64,000 nt of DNA, from positions 186,001-250,000 of the forward strand of contig NZ_JAPCID010000001.1 of the NCBI RefSeq assembly GCF_027587175.1, in the 5' to 3' direction. The notes beneath the pieces are model-generated. The model saw nothing but the letters and a program-made list of their open reading frames with translations. It did no database searches and was not told the DNA's origin. Positions 18,429-27,160 of this stretch are shown in pieces (positions within the stretch are counted from its first letter, which is position 1; each line of letters begins with the position of its first letter). The DNA comes from Solirubrobacter deserti (GTDB taxonomy: Bacteria; Actinomycetota; Thermoleophilia; Solirubrobacterales; Solirubrobacteraceae). The translations under genes were made by a program, and so were the position numbers.

Positions 18429-20660
18429 GTGAGTCATTCTGCGCGCATCAGACATCGTCGCCGCAGGGGCGGCGGAGCCGGTCGTTGGTTCCTGTTGGCC
18501 TTCCTGTTGCTGATCCTGCTCGGGGTCGGCACCGGCCTCGCGGCCGCGGGCTGGGTCGTCCGGACGGCCAACGACGGGCCGGAGCTGTCGACCTACACGC
18601 CGCGCAACCCGGGCGGGCTCACCAAGGTGCTCGCGGCCGACGGCACCCGGCTCGGCTTCATTCAGAACGACGAGCTGATCGAGGAGGTCGAGGCCAAGGA
18701 CTTCCCCGAGGTGCTCAACCAGGCGACCGTCGCGATCGAGGACGAGCGCTTCTACAAGCACACGGGCGTCGACTACGAGGGCATCATCCGCGCCGCGTAC
18801 ACGAACGCGACCTCGGAGAACACCCAGGGCGGCTCGACGCTGACGATGCAGCTGGTGCGCAACCTGTACACGCAGGATGTGACGCGCTCGGGCATCGAGG
18901 GCTACAAGCGCAAGATCCGCGAGGCCCGGCTGGCCCAGCAGCTCGAGGAGGAGCACTCCAAGGCGTGGGTGCTCGGCAAGTACCTCAACACGGTCCCGTA
19001 CGGCACCTACGGCGGCCAGACCGCGGTCGGCGCCGGCGCGGCCGCCCGCCTGTACTTCAACAAGCACGTCAAGGACCTGACGCTGCGCGAGGCCGCGATG
19101 ATCGCCGGCATGCCGCAGGCGCCGTCGGACTACTCCCCGGTCAACAACCCGGAGGGCACGACGACACGCCGCAACGAGGTGCTGGGCAAGATGGCCGAGC
19201 TGGGCTACATCACGCGCGAGAAGGCCGAGCGCGAGATGAAGAAGGACCTCGGGCTCGACATGGACCGCTACTTCCAGCGGGCCCGTGAGCGCTACGTGCT
19301 CGACTTCGTCAAGTCCGAGCTGATCAAGGAGTACGGCCTCGACGCCACGCGGCGCGGCGGCTTCACGGTCACGACGACGATCAACCTCAAGTACCAGCAG
19401 TACGCGCGCTCCGCGATGAGCCAGCTGGCCGGTGTCGGCCCGTCCTCGGCGATCGTCACGATCGACCCCAAGAACGGCGACATCCTGACGATGGCCTCGA
19501 CGCAGACCTACGGCCGCTCGAAGGGCAAGTCGACGTTCAACCTCGCCGCCCAGGGCAAGCGCCAGCCCGGTTCGGCCTTCAAGACGATGGCGCTGATGGC
19601 GGCGCTTCGCGAGGGCGTGAACCCGAGCTCGACGACCTACACGTCGCGCTCGCCGATGAGGATCACCAAGCCGCCGTGCGGCTCGCCGCAGACTCCATGG
19701 GAGCTGAAGACCTACAGCGGGTCCGGCGCGGGCACGATGGACCTGGCGGAGGCGACGACGCGCTCCGACAACTCCGTCTACGCCCAGCTCGTGTCCGACC
19801 TGGGGCCGGACAAGGTCAAAGAGACGGCGCGGCTGATGGGCATCAAGTCCAAGCTGCTGGGCGTCTGCGCCGAGTCGCTGGGCGGCCTCACGGACGGCGT
19901 CTCGCCGCTGGAGATGGCGAACGCCTACGCCACGATCGTCAACGGCGGCTACCGCACCCGCCCGCGCGTGATCAAGAAGATCGAGCGCAACGGCGAGCGC
20001 ATCAAGCTGCCCAAGCGCTGGCGGATCAAGCGCACCAAGGCGTTCGAGGACGGCGTGACCGACCAGGCCGTGAAGATCCTCGCGTCCAACATCACCGGCG
20101 GCACGGGCGGCAAGGCGCAGATCCCGGGCTGCAACCAGGGCGGCAAGACGGGCACGACCGACAAGAACATCGACGCGTGGTTCGTCGGCTTCACGCCGCG
20201 CCGCGCGACCGCCGTCTGGGTCGGCTTCCCGGGCTCGGCCAAGATCTCGATGAACGGCATGTACTTCGGCTCCAACATCGACGGCGGCACCTACCCGGCG
20301 CAGATCTGGGGCGACTACATGAAGAAGGTCGTCGCCAACGGTTGCGGCGAGTGGCGGACGCCCAAGGAGCCGTTCAACAGCCAGCCGTTCCAGGGCAGGT
20401 ACGCGCGGGAAGGCCTCGACGACGACGAGGCCGGAGAGGGCGAGCAGGGCACCACGCCAGGCACCGGGACCCAGCCCTCGCCGCCGGCCACCCAGCAGCC
20501 GTCCGATCCGGAGCCCCGCGATGGCGGTGACGGCGAGCGCGGCAACGGCGGCGGGAACGGGAACGGCGACAACGACGCCCGGTTCGATCCCGGCGCGTAC
20601 GAGACCCAGCCCCAGGGTCCGCCCGGCAACGGCGGCACGCAAGCGCCCGGCGACGGCTGA
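18429..20660 (+). CDS. class A penicillin-binding protein (PBP1-type transglycosylase/transpeptidase)
   Basis: A bifunctional peptidoglycan synthase of 743 residues. It has a basic cytoplasmic tail and one transmembrane anchor (about 20-42), then a GT51 transglycosylase domain with the catalytic glutamate in IEDERFYKHTGVD (Glu104) and QGGSTLTMQLVRNLY. The transpeptidase domain shows SAFK with the nucleophile Ser382, SDN at 446-448 and KTGTT at 573-577. The C-terminal 85 residues are a low-complexity Pro/Gly/Asp tail, probably extracellular. The GTG start is 15 bases after the MscS stop. It works with the Ddl ligase and L,D-transpeptidase also in this window. Confidence 0.96.
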   Translation: MSHSARIRHRRRRGGGAGRWFLLAFLLLILLGVGTGLAAAGWVVRTANDGPELSTYTPRNPGGLTKVLAADGTRLGFIQNDELIEEVEAKDFPEVLNQATVAIEDERFYKHTGVDYEGIIRAAYTNATSENTQGGSTLTMQLVRNLYTQDVTRSGIEGYKRKIREARLAQQLEEEHSKAWVLGKYLNTVPYGTYGGQTAVGAGAAARLYFNKHVKDLTLREAAMIAGMPQAPSDYSPVNNPEGTTTRRNEVLGKMAELGYITREKAEREMKKDLGLDMDRYFQRARERYVLDFVKSELIKEYGLDATRRGGFTVTTTINLKYQQYARSAMSQLAGVGPSSAIVTIDPKNGDILTMASTQTYGRSKGKSTFNLAAQGKRQPGSAFKTMALMAALREGVNPSSTTYTSRSPMRITKPPCGSPQTPWELKTYSGSGAGTMDLAEATTRSDNSVYAQLVSDLGPDKVKETARLMGIKSKLLGVCAESLGGLTDGVSPLEMANAYATIVNGGYRTRPRVIKKIERNGERIKLPKRWRIKRTKAFEDGVTDQAVKILASNITGGTGGKAQIPGCNQGGKTGTTDKNIDAWFVGFTPRRATAVWVGFPGSAKISMNGMYFGSNIDGGTYPAQIWGDYMKKVVANGCGEWRTPKEPFNSQPFQGRYAREGLDDDEAGEGEQGTTPGTGTQPSPPATQQPSDPEPRDGGDGERGNGGGNGNGDNDARFDPGAYETQPQGPPGNGGTQAPGDG

Positions 20661-20724
20661 CACGGGGCCGCCTGACTGGTACAACTTGCGCCGTCAGGGC
20701 CGGATCTAACAGGAGTGCTGTCAG

Positions 20725-20928
20725 ATGGCGACGGGCGTCGTGAAGTGGTTCAGCGACGAAAAGGGCTTCGGCTTCATCACCCCCGACGACGGAGGCAAGG
20801 ACGCGTTCGTCCATTTCTCGGCCATCGCCGGTGACGGGTTCCGCACGCTCGCTGAGGGTGCGAAGGTCGAGTACGAGCTCGGCGAGGGCGCCAAGGGGCC
20901 ACAAGCCACGAACGTCCGGGTCCTCTAG
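20725..20928 (+). CDS. cold shock protein (CspA family)
   Basis: A 67-residue single OB-fold RNA chaperone. RNP1 (KGFGFI) and RNP2 (VHFSAI) are intact and the length is that of CspA/CspD. AGGAG nine bases ahead of the ATG is a good ribosome-binding site. The short upstream spacer holds an inverted repeat CCTGAC/GTCAGG (20669-20700). infA follows after three bases, so they are likely one transcript. Confidence 0.96.
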   Translation: MATGVVKWFSDEKGFGFITPDDGGKDAFVHFSAIAGDGFRTLAEGAKVEYELGEGAKGPQATNVRVL

Positions 20929-20931
20929 CTC

Positions 20932-21150
20932 TTGCCGAAGGAAGAAAAGGTCGAGTTCGAAGGCGAAGTCGTCGAGGCGCTCCCGAACGCGATGTTCCGG
21001 GTGCAACTGGACAACGGCCATGAGGTGCTCGGCCACGTGGCGGGCAAGATGCGGCGGTTTCGCATCCGCATCCTGCCCGGCGATCGTGTGCGCGTAGAGG
21101 TCTCGCCGTACGACCTCAACCGCGCGCGGATCGTCTACCGCCATCGGTGA
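20932..21150 (+). CDS. infA: translation initiation factor IF-1
   Basis: A 72-residue OB-fold protein with the IF-1 hallmarks [29 protein letters not shown] and [11 protein letters not shown]. It starts at TTG 20932, three bases after the cold-shock gene stop. In most actinobacteria infA sits in the ribosomal cluster beside rpmJ and rpsM; here it is paired with a cold-shock gene and thiL, so it may be a second copy. Confidence 0.95.
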   Translation: MPKEEKVEFEGEVVEALPNAMFRVQLDNGHEVLGHVAGKMRRFRIRILPGDRVRVEVSPYDLNRARIVYRHR

Positions 21151-21205
21151 GCTCGCCCTCATCCGGGCGATCCGGGGGGCGCTGAGCGTCCGCTCGGAGC
21201 GGGTC

Positions 21206-22024
21206 GTGCGCTGGATCGGCGACGACTGCGCGGTCGTGCGCGCGGGCGGGGCGTGCGCCGTCTCGACCGACGTGATGGTCGACGGAACACACTTCCGGCT
21301 CGGCCAGGCGACCCCGGAGGACGTGGGGTGGCGCGCACTCGCGGGTGCGCTCTCGGACATCGCCGCGATGGGCGGCGAGGCGGGCGAGGCGTACCTGTCC
21401 GTCGTGCTCCCGCCGTCAATGGGCGATGACGACGTGCTCGCGCTGCATCGCGGCGCCGAGGCGCTGGCGGCGTCGTGCGGCGTGACGATCGCGGGCGGCG
21501 ACCTCGCGCGCGGGCCGGCGCTCACCGTCGCCGTGACGGTGATGGGCTGGGCGGACGCGCCGGACGCGTTCGTGGGCCGCGACGGCGCGCGACCGGGCGA
21601 TCGCGTGGGCGTGACCGGGACGCTCGGCGCGTCCGCGGCGGGCCTGGCGCTGCTCGAGCGCGGCGGGTCGGGCCCGCTGGTCGAGCGCTACCTGCGGCCG
21701 CGGCCGCGGCTGGAGGAGGGCCGGGCGCTCGCTGGACAGGCCACGGCGATGATGGACCTGTCCGACGGGCTGGCGTCGGACGCGCACCGGATCGCGGAGG
21801 CGAGCCGCGTCGGCCTCCTGCTCGACGCGAGCCGGCTGCCGCTGGCGCCGGGCGTCGACTCGGTGGAGCTCGCCGCGACCGGCGGTGAGGACTACGAGCT
21901 GCTCGTGTGCGGCCCGGACACGCTGCCGGGGCTCACCTGGATCGGCGAGGTGGTCGCCGGCGAAGGGGTCGAATGGACCGAAGCCCCACCAGGCGCACAG
22001 GCCTGGCGGGGCTTCGAACACTGA
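21206..22024 (+). CDS. thiL: thiamine-monophosphate kinase, true N-terminus probably further upstream
   Basis: ThiL phosphorylates thiamine monophosphate to the diphosphate. Visible motifs are [48 protein letters not shown] and GGEDYELL, all ThiL/PurM-type. GTG 21206 is the first ordinary start, but the same frame back to 21143 encodes [14 protein letters not shown], which matches the conserved ThiL N-terminus. Between the in-frame stop at 21095 and 21206 there is no ATG, GTG or TTG; ATC 21143, overlapping the end of infA, is a rare-start candidate. Coupling to infA is likely. No other thiamine gene is present. Confidence 0.9.
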   Translation: MRWIGDDCAVVRAGGACAVSTDVMVDGTHFRLGQATPEDVGWRALAGALSDIAAMGGEAGEAYLSVVLPPSMGDDDVLALHRGAEALAASCGVTIAGGDLARGPALTVAVTVMGWADAPDAFVGRDGARPGDRVGVTGTLGASAAGLALLERGGSGPLVERYLRPRPRLEEGRALAGQATAMMDLSDGLASDAHRIAEASRVGLLLDASRLPLAPGVDSVELAATGGEDYELLVCGPDTLPGLTWIGEVVAGEGVEWTEAPPGAQAWRGFEH

Positions 22025-22066
22025 AAACGAAGATCGGCCCCTGCCGAACTCAGTTGCGCCAGTGCA

Positions 22067-22300
22067 TCACTTGGCCTCCTCCTCGTTGCCGAGGAGGCGC
22101 TTGAGGATCGCCGCCGCGACAGCTTCGCTGTCGACCGCGTAGGTCCCGCACTGGATGCGCTCTCGTAGCTGCTGCACTTTGGTCACCGCACCGTCCTTGG
22201 AGGGAGCGATGGGGGCCGATCGGTCGAACCGGCGACTCCCATCACGAGCCGGGCCCGTCACCCTGACTCGTGACCCGTATCGGGTATCCAGCACCGTCAT
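22067..22300 (-). CDS. flgM: FlgM-like anti-sigma-28 factor
   Basis: A 77-residue protein whose C-terminal half (KVQQLRERIQCGTYAVDSEAVA then ILKRLLG, broken here for length) is the FlgM pattern: helix, G-T-Y, V-D, A-VA-A-L. FlgM holds back the flagellar sigma factor until the hook is complete. The N-terminal part is polar and likely disordered, as in FlgM. No flagellar gene is in the window; the nearest neighbours are thiL (convergent) and a sortase. Either the gene has drifted from its cluster or it controls a sigma-28-like factor outside motility. Confidence 0.72.
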   Translation of the reverse strand: MTVLDTRYGSRVRVTGPARDGSRRFDRSAPIAPSKDGAVTKVQQLRERIQCGTYAVDSEAVAAAILKRLLGNEEEAK

Positions 22301-22353
22301 GTGAGCTTCTTCGTCCTTGGTCGGACAAAGGTCGATGGGGTCATCGCCCCAGC

Positions 22354-23061
22354 TCACGCCGCCGCACCCCGCGGCTGCGAGCGCACGAGCCGCGCGAACA
22401 CGACGATTCGCTCGGCTGCGGAGTACAACGGATGACAGGCCGTCAGGACCAGCCGATCGAACGAACGGCGGTCCACCACCCAGACGTCGGTCGGCTTGAC
22501 GATGCGGGTCTGCTCGACCCGGTAGGTGAAACGCCCGTAGGGCATCGTGACGACGATGTCGTCGTTGCGGCGCACCTTGTCGATCTTGCGGAACGGCGCG
22601 CCGTAGGTGGTCCGGTGGCCGGCGATGCCGACCGTGCCGCGCTGGCCGGGGAGCACCGTCGCGGGGTAGTGCCCGGGGCCGCGGCGCAGCTCCTCCGCGT
22701 CGGTGCCCTCGATGAACACGGTCGAGAGCCCGATGCGGTCGATGCGCAGCCTCCCGACCGGGTCGCCGTCGTCCGTGCGGCGGTTCAGCGAGCGCGCCGC
22801 GAACGCGAGCTTGCGCTTCGGGTCCGGGAGCTTGACCAGCGCCCGCCGCTCCACCGGCGGCAGCGGCAGCTTCTCCAGCCGGTCGAGCTCGCCGGACAGC
22901 TCGCTCTGCTGGAAGTCGGCGTACAGCGAGGACACCGGTTCCTCCCACACGAGCGTGAGGACCGCGTCGATCAGCAGCAGCGTCCCCGAGACGATCAGCG
23001 CGGTGGAGAGCCCGCGCAGCGCCGCGCGCACCTTCGAGCGTTTGGTGGCGGGCGCGCTCAT
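22354..23061 (-). CDS. sortase (class E/D-like transpeptidase)
   Basis: A 235-residue membrane-anchored sortase with one N-terminal transmembrane helix (about 17-37) and a catalytic beta-barrel. The catalytic residues are visible: His149 in GIAGHRTTYG, Cys209 in LTACHP and Arg218 in ERIVVF. The TxxC signature (LTAC) and GTVGIAGHR context fit actinobacterial class E sortases, which attach LAxTG-type proteins to the wall. No LPxTG/LAxTG substrate was identified in the window. The start overlaps the M28-like gene stop by 4 bases. Confidence 0.9.
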   Translation of the reverse strand: MSAPATKRSKVRAALRGLSTALIVSGTLLLIDAVLTLVWEEPVSSLYADFQQSELSGELDRLEKLPLPPVERRALVKLPDPKRKLAFAARSLNRRTDDGDPVGRLRIDRIGLSTVFIEGTDAEELRRGPGHYPATVLPGQRGTVGIAGHRTTYGAPFRKIDKVRRNDDIVVTMPYGRFTYRVEQTRIVKPTDVWVVDRRSFDRLVLTACHPLYSAAERIVVFARLVRSQPRGAAA

Positions 23062-24890
23062 CGCCGCAGCGCCGACTCCGTGCCGCCGAGGGAGCCCGGA
23101 CCGGCGTAGGTGAGCGGGCCGCGGGTGGCGAACTGCTTTCCGCCCTTGCCGTCGGCCGGGCCGAGCCGGCGGCGCGCGAGCAGCACGCGCACGACGCCGG
23201 CGCACGACGCCAGCAGGCCCGCGAACAGCAGCATGGAGCCCGCTCCCGCGCCGGTCATGGCCGCGAGCGCCATCGTCCAGCCGAGCTCGAGCGGGTTCAG
23301 CTCCAGCGCGAAGCTCAAGTGCACGACCGCCAGGACCGGGACGAGCAGTCCGAGGCCGAGTGCCGTCACCGCCTTCCAGCCGCGCCAGCCGGAGGCGGCG
23401 AACAGCCACAGGTGCGCGGCGGGCACGAGCAGGCCCGCGGCGTAGGGATTGCGCAGCCAGACGAGGGCCACCAGCGCGCACAGCCAGACGCCGGTGGCGA
23501 CCGCGAGGCCTTCCACGCCGGGCGCGCCGGGTCCGCGGCGGCCATTGGTCACCTCCTCGGCGCTCGGCCGCGACCCGATGACGCGCGCGAGCGCCCGCGC
23601 GCCGAACCACACCAGGCCCGCGACGACGACCGCGCTGACCACGGCCGCGATCCCGCTGGTGCCGGCCGGCCAGCGCGCCGGGTCGACGAGCCCCGCGGGC
23701 GCGTCCAGCAGGCCCGTCGCCGACAGCGCGCGCAGCCACAGCCACGCCACCGGAAGCGGGACAGCCGCGACCAACAGCCAGCCGAGCCAGGGCACGATCG
23801 GCACGTGGCGCCGGCGCGCGCGGAAGTACGCGTCGAGCGCGGCCAGCAGGACCGGCAGCAGCAGCGCGCCGACGAGCAGCCGCACGCTCCAGTCAGCCAT
23901 CACGTTGCGCAGCGTGACGATGCCGCTCGGCGCGCCCTCGAAGGCGGGCGCGTCGCGGCGGCCGACGGCGTCCAGCGCGTCGACGGCGACCACCGCGGAG
24001 CGCCCGAACGCGCGCAGGCGCTTGCGGTAGACGGTCGCGTCGGGCTCGGGCCCGAGCTCACCCGAGGCGGAGATCAGCACGGCGGGCAGGCCCTGCTCGG
24101 CGATCGGGCCCTGCGCCGAGAACGTCACCGGCAGCGCGCGCCGGATCCACTGGCCGGTGGCGTGCGCGCCGCCCGGGTCGGCCCGCGTCTCCCGCCGCAA
24201 CGCGGCTTGCACCGTGCGCTCGAGGCCGAGCGGGACCGAGCGCGACGTGCCCGTCCAGCCGACCGCCCACGGCTTGTCGAGCTGGTTGCTCGCCACGTCG
24301 CCGAGCACGATCACGCCGTCGATCGTGTCGGGATCCTCCCCGCGCGCCCACTCGCGTGCGCCCTCGAACCCGCTTCGCCCGCCCGTGGTCGAGACGATCA
24401 CGAGCGTCTTGCGCAGCTCGCGCGACTTGAACACGCGCGCCAGCTCGAGCAGCACCGCCGTGGAGGAGAGCTCGGCGCGGCCGAGCGAGTCGCGGTCGGC
24501 GACCACGACGATCCGGCGGCTGGACGGGCCCGGACGCGTCGCGATCACGGTCTGCAGGCCGTTCGCGGTCGTGGTGCGGCGGACCGTGAACGCGGGCCGC
24601 TGGCCCGGCGCCCACGGCTCCGCGAGGTCCTGCGCCACGTACTCGGCGAGTGCGGCGTCGCCGGCCGAGCCGGGCGCACGGTCCGGGAACTCCGCCGCGA
24701 GGCCCTGCAGCGTGCCCGGCTCCTGGTCGCGCGCGGTCCCGAATGCGCGCTCGGTGCTGAATGCGTCGGCGGGCTGCGCGGAGCGTCCCGGCGTCGGGCG
24801 GTCCTGCAGCGCGAAGGCGGCCAGGAACAGCGCGAGCAGCGCGGGAAGGAACGCGGTCCGGTAGACGCGGGCGTCCAGCACGCGAACCAC
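23058..24890 (-). CDS. M28-peptidase-like membrane protein lacking the zinc ligands
   Basis: A 610-residue protein: an N-terminal anchor (about 12-29), an extracytoplasmic M28-like domain (about 60-310) and at least seven membrane segments in the second half. The aminopeptidase core is recognisable (RRIVVVADRDSLG, LLELARVF, IVSTTGGRSGFEGAREW), but the zinc sites are gone: AHxDS reads A-D-R-D-S at 131-135, the bridging aspartate region reads AELSST, and the EE pair is absent. It is therefore likely a pseudoenzyme, with a layout like eukaryotic GPAA1 transamidase subunits. Directly coupled to the sortase, it could help transpeptidation at the membrane. GTG start. Confidence 0.75.
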   Translation of the reverse strand: MVRVLDARVYRTAFLPALLALFLAAFALQDRPTPGRSAQPADAFSTERAFGTARDQEPGTLQGLAAEFPDRAPGSAGDAALAEYVAQDLAEPWAPGQRPAFTVRRTTTANGLQTVIATRPGPSSRRIVVVADRDSLGRAELSSTAVLLELARVFKSRELRKTLVIVSTTGGRSGFEGAREWARGEDPDTIDGVIVLGDVASNQLDKPWAVGWTGTSRSVPLGLERTVQAALRRETRADPGGAHATGQWIRRALPVTFSAQGPIAEQGLPAVLISASGELGPEPDATVYRKRLRAFGRSAVVAVDALDAVGRRDAPAFEGAPSGIVTLRNVMADWSVRLLVGALLLPVLLAALDAYFRARRRHVPIVPWLGWLLVAAVPLPVAWLWLRALSATGLLDAPAGLVDPARWPAGTSGIAAVVSAVVVAGLVWFGARALARVIGSRPSAEEVTNGRRGPGAPGVEGLAVATGVWLCALVALVWLRNPYAAGLLVPAAHLWLFAASGWRGWKAVTALGLGLLVPVLAVVHLSFALELNPLELGWTMALAAMTGAGAGSMLLFAGLLASCAGVVRVLLARRRLGPADGKGGKQFATRGPLTYAGPGSLGGTESALRR

Positions 24891-24937
24891 GTTAATGCCT
24901 TGCGTAAGTCCGCAACTAAGCTGTCTGTTGCTTGAAC

Positions 24938-25648
24938 ATGACCGATCGGGCCCCGAGGATCTTGTTGGTTGACGACGAGCAGCCCATTCAGACGCTGCTT
25001 TCGTTCCCCCTGCAACGGGACGGCTACGAGGTGGTTCAGGCCGCGGATGGACCCGAGGCGCTTGAACGGTTCGACGAGCAGATCTTCGACCTGGTCGTGT
25101 TGGACGTGATGTTGCCGCGCATGGATGGGCTCGAGGTCTGCCGGCGTCTGCGCGCCAAGGGCGAGACCGTGCCGATCATCATGCTCACGGCCAAATCCGA
25201 GGAGATCGACAAGGTCCTCGGGCTCGAACTGGGCGCCGACGACTACATCACCAAGCCGTTCTCGATGCGCGAGTTCCGCTCGCGCGTGAAGGCCGCGCTG
25301 CGGCGCTCGGGGATGGCGCGCCAAGACTCCGACGACGAGCGGCCGATCGAGGTGCGGGGCCTGAAGATCGACCCGGGCAAGCGCACCGTCTCGCGCAACG
25401 GGGACACGATCTCGACGACCTACGTCGAGTTCGAGATCCTCGCGGCGCTGGCCCGCTCGCCCGGCCGCGTGTTCACGCGCGACATGCTGCTCGCGCGCGT
25501 GTGGGGTGACTCGGCCTACCGGGACCCGCGCACCATCGACGTGCACATCCGCCATCTGCGGGAGAAGATCGAGGCGGATCCGAAGGAGCCGGAGTACCTG
25601 TTCACGGTACGCGGCGTCGGATACCGCTTCCGCGACGAAGAGGGGTAG
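24938..25648 (+). CDS. OmpR/PhoB-family response regulator
   Basis: A 236-residue regulator. The receiver domain (5-118) has the acidic pair in LLVDDEQ, phospho-acceptor Asp56 (LVVLDVMLP) and the KPF lysine. The C-terminal winged helix (about 140-233) shows RTVSRNG, RDMLLARVWG and DVHIRHLREKIE. ATG 24938 is preferred over TTG 24932. The histidine kinase follows after 3 bases, forming a two-component system. No target promoter can be assigned. Confidence 0.95.
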   Translation: MTDRAPRILLVDDEQPIQTLLSFPLQRDGYEVVQAADGPEALERFDEQIFDLVVLDVMLPRMDGLEVCRRLRAKGETVPIIMLTAKSEEIDKVLGLELGADDYITKPFSMREFRSRVKAALRRSGMARQDSDDERPIEVRGLKIDPGKRTVSRNGDTISTTYVEFEILAALARSPGRVFTRDMLLARVWGDSAYRDPRTIDVHIRHLREKIEADPKEPEYLFTVRGVGYRFRDEEG

Positions 25649-25651
25649 CGC

Positions 25652-27106
25652 GTGCCCGGCCTGCGTTCGCTGCGCAACCGGCTGGCCCTCATCTTCGCGC
25701 TGATCATCATCGGCGCGATCGGCACCATCTACCTGTCGGTGACGCCGCGGCTGGAGGCGTCGCTGACGTCGCAGCGCGTCGAGCAGACGCGTGGCACCGC
25801 GACGCAGTACGCGGCCAGCATCGGCCGGTCCTTGCGGCCGCCGCGCGAGACCCCGTTCCTCGACGACGGCGAGACACCCGACGAGGTCAAGATCAAGGCC
25901 GAGAAGACGCGTCCCATCCGGCAGCTCGCGGAGCGCATCGGCACCGAGATCATCGTGATGGCACGCGGCGAGGACGGCCTGTTCGCCTACTACGACACCA
26001 CGCCGGACGGCGGCGCGGCGAGCGCCGACGTGCAGGGCGTGACCGACGAGACGGTCCGCACGGGCCGCCTGTCGTCGCGCACGATCACCGCGCCGACCGG
26101 CCGCTTCGCGCTCGCCGCGACCCCGATCGTCGACGAGGAGCTCGAGGGGTCCGAGGAGGGCCCGTACTACGCGGTCTTCGTCAGCTCGCTCGACGAGGTG
26201 ACCGACAACGTCTCGCTGATCCGGCGCCAGGTGCTGCTCGCGGGCGGCATCGCGCTGGTCATCGCGATCCTGGCCGGCTACCTGGTGGCGCGCGCCCTGG
26301 CCGCGCGCGTCAAGCGGCTCGAACGCGCGGCGCGCAAGGTCGCGTCCGGGGACTTCTCGCAGCCGATCAAGGCCGACTCCGACGACGAGCTGGGCCGGCT
26401 CGCGGCCGCGTTCAACGACATGCAGGACCAGCTCGCGCGGCTGGACCGGGCGCGCAAGCAGTTCATCGCGTCGGCCTCGCACGAGCTGCGCACGCCGATC
26501 TTCAGTTTGGGCGGGTTCCTCGAGCTGCTCGCCGACGAGGACCTCGACGAGGAGACGCGGCGCGCGTTCCTGGAGCAGATCCGCGGGCAGGTCGACCGGA
26601 TGCGCAACCTGGCGGTCGAGCTGCTGGATCTGTCGCGGCTGGAGGCGGGCGCGCTGGAGCTCCGGCCCGAACCGACGGACGTCGGCCAGCTCGCGCGCGA
26701 GGTGGCCGCCGAGTTCACGCCGGCCGCGGCACGGCACGAGTCCGACGTCGAGCTCGACCTGCACCGCGAGCCGATCGAGCTCGAGTGCGACCCCGAGCGC
26801 GTCGCCCAGGTACTGCGCATCCTGCTCGACAACGCATTGCGCCACACGCCGCCGGGAACGGGCGTGCGCGTGTCGGCGGAGCGGTCCAACGGGCACGTCC
26901 GGCTGGAGGTCGCCGACGCCGGCCCCGGCATCAACGGCGAGAACATGCCGCACATCTTTGAGCCGTTCTTCACCTCCAACGAGCAGGCGCAGGGCGCCGG
27001 CCTGGGGCTGGCGATCGCGCGCGAGCTCGCCGAGCGCATGCAGGGGGAGCTGATGGTGCGCTCCAATCCGGGCAAGACGACGTTCGCGCTCGTGCTCCCG
27101 ACGTAA
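25652..27106 (+). CDS. membrane sensor histidine kinase
   Basis: A 484-residue kinase with two transmembrane helices (about 12-30 and 194-214) enclosing an extracytoplasmic sensor of about 160 residues, then a HAMP domain (215-267), HisKA with His277 (ASHELRTP) and a HATPase_c domain with N, G1 and G2 boxes (DNALRHT, DAGPGI, GAGLGLAIA). It phosphorylates the upstream response regulator. The sensor domain matches no family I know, so the signal is open. GTG start at 25652. Confidence 0.95.
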   Translation: MPGLRSLRNRLALIFALIIIGAIGTIYLSVTPRLEASLTSQRVEQTRGTATQYAASIGRSLRPPRETPFLDDGETPDEVKIKAEKTRPIRQLAERIGTEIIVMARGEDGLFAYYDTTPDGGAASADVQGVTDETVRTGRLSSRTITAPTGRFALAATPIVDEELEGSEEGPYYAVFVSSLDEVTDNVSLIRRQVLLAGGIALVIAILAGYLVARALAARVKRLERAARKVASGDFSQPIKADSDDELGRLAAAFNDMQDQLARLDRARKQFIASASHELRTPIFSLGGFLELLADEDLDEETRRAFLEQIRGQVDRMRNLAVELLDLSRLEAGALELRPEPTDVGQLAREVAAEFTPAAARHESDVELDLHREPIELECDPERVAQVLRILLDNALRHTPPGTGVRVSAERSNGHVRLEVADAGPGINGENMPHIFEPFFTSNEQAQGAGLGLAIARELAERMQGELMVRSNPGKTTFALVLPT

Positions 27107-27160
27107 GCGTCCGGTGTACGAACGGTTGCCGTTCGCGCTCGGTGGATATCTTCAGGCCAG

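Noticed and set aside
18375-20684. 769-codon minus-strand frame opposite the penicillin-binding protein
   Set aside because: No motif, low complexity, and exactly mirrors the GT51/transpeptidase gene on the plus strand.
27121-27138. CGAAC and GTTCG halves before otsA
   Set aside because: The halves are seven bases apart; a LexA box requires four, so it is listed only as a hairpin.
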